Position numbers and translations under genes: made by a program. A stretch of 6,584 nt of DNA from Cytophagales bacterium (GTDB lineage Bacteria > Bacteroidota > Bacteroidia > Cytophagales > Cyclobacteriaceae). The stretch is taken from assembly GCA_027317105.1 (NCBI GenBank), contig DAHVFH010000146.1:1-6584 (forward strand). The letters run 5' to 3'. Of this stretch, positions 6,267 through 6,584 are shown piece after piece. Below the pieces are notes generated by a model, which saw only the letters and a program-made list of their open reading frames with translations, was not told the origin of the DNA and ran no database searches. Positions within the stretch are counted from its first letter, which is position 1. Each line of letters starts with the position of its first letter.

Positions 6267-6288
6267 GGCACAAGCGAGACGCTTGAGC
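6267..6288. repeat. REP-like repeat copy next to the broken hydrolase gene
   Basis: CAAGCG (6271-6276) and CGCTTG (6280-6285) form a perfect 6-bp palindrome with loop AGA, preceded by GGCA as in the other copies. It ends about ten bases before the point where similarity to a serine hydrolase begins, so it sits at or very near the break in that gene. Confidence 0.6.
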
Positions 6289-6297
6289 AACCTTGCT

Positions 6298-6584
6298 GCT
6301 GCCACAAAAAATTTGTTTCCGCCTTTAGGGTTTACCCACTACAAATGGAATTTCAAACCGGATAAATCCAATGCTGAAGATTATTGCCAGGTCTATTTGA
6401 CGCCCCGCGAAATGGCCAAGTTTGGATTGCTGTATTTAAACCAGGGCGTGTGGAAAGGGAAGCAAATCGTTTCTTCCGCTTTTGTAAACCAATCTTTTGC
6501 AAAACATTCGGTTATCCAAGGTGTGGACTATGGTTATTTATGGTGGCTTAAATATTTAGATGCTGACGGTGTGCGGTATTACAC
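6298..6584 (+). pseudogene. Serine beta-lactamase-like hydrolase (CubicO / class C type), 5'-truncated, runs off the right edge
   Basis: One frame reads to the window end with clear family sequence: AATKNLFPPLGFTHYKWNF, then YLTPREMAKFGLLYLNQGVW, GKQIVSSAFVNQS and YGYLWWLKY. The 'LF-PLG', 'LTPR-MAKFG-LYLN-G-W-GKQI' and 'YGYLWW' blocks are typical of the C-terminal half of penicillin-binding / beta-lactamase-like serine hydrolases. The SxxK nucleophile motif and the YxN motif, expected upstream of 'LFPPLG', have no counterpart: the frame is open only back to 6214 (stop TAG at 6211-6213), contains no ATG, and its sequence before ~6295 is the repeat cluster. GTG at 6244 or TTG at 6313 could serve as starts but would still give a protein without a catalytic serine. 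The likely reading is a gene remnant whose 5' part was replaced by REP-like repeats. Assembly error is possible. The 3' end is outside the window. Confidence 0.68.

Noticed and set aside
6064..6288. Possible CRISPR array
   Set aside because: The repeats are palindromic, in both orientations, unevenly spaced (2 to ~100 bp) and lack uniform unique spacers; no cas gene is present.
5909..6584. Integrated genomic island using the tRNA-Arg 3' end as attachment site
   Set aside because: No second copy of the tRNA 3' end is found downstream in the window and no integrase gene is present; only the 5' end is duplicated.

Overview
The window looks like chromosome from a member of the Bacteroidota, most likely a Cytophagales-type organism. 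The signs are a DUF2911 protein, a PafA-type alkaline phosphatase, a long WG-repeat protein, signal peptides ending just before Gln or Ala-Gln, mostly weak Shine-Dalgarno sequences, and an exact match to the Bacteroidota -7 promoter element (TAnnTTTG) upstream of a tRNA. Assignment below phylum is inference.

Left part (1-1310). The start of a dCMP deaminase gene runs off the left edge on the minus strand. Across a 78-bp intergenic gap, a plus-strand pair reads away from it: a secreted DUF2911 protein, then a secreted protein of unknown function whose start overlaps the previous stop by 4 bp (ATGA). This pair meets the next gene tail to tail with only 4 bp between stop codons.

Middle (1315-5657, minus strand). 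A complete PafA-like alkaline phosphatase retains every metal ligand and catalytic residue I could check. Upstream of it, on the same strand and 89 bp away, is an ~867-residue exported protein with a helical, TPR-like N-terminal part and a C-terminal part of about seven degenerate WG-type repeats. Its function is not known.

Right part (5700-6584, plus strand). A Bacteroidota-type promoter drives tRNA-Pro, whose anticodon reads AGG, followed by a terminator-like hairpin. Next comes a partial copy of the 5' end of tRNA-Arg joined to a small palindrome, then the intact tRNA-Arg(CCT) and its terminator. Beyond that are about 260 bp without a gene, carrying a cluster of REP-like palindromes sharing the core CAAGCG-nnn-CGCTTG. 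The last palindrome abuts the 3' part of a serine beta-lactamase-like hydrolase gene that appears to lack its catalytic 5' half.

No defence system, CRISPR array, transposase or other clearly new multi-gene system is visible. The genes from 1 to 5657 are ordinary housekeeping and envelope genes. The region worth a second look is 5747-6300: an unusual tRNA anticodon, a duplicated tRNA end with a palindrome, and a repeat cluster beside a broken gene. Together these suggest a site of past small insertions and recombination.
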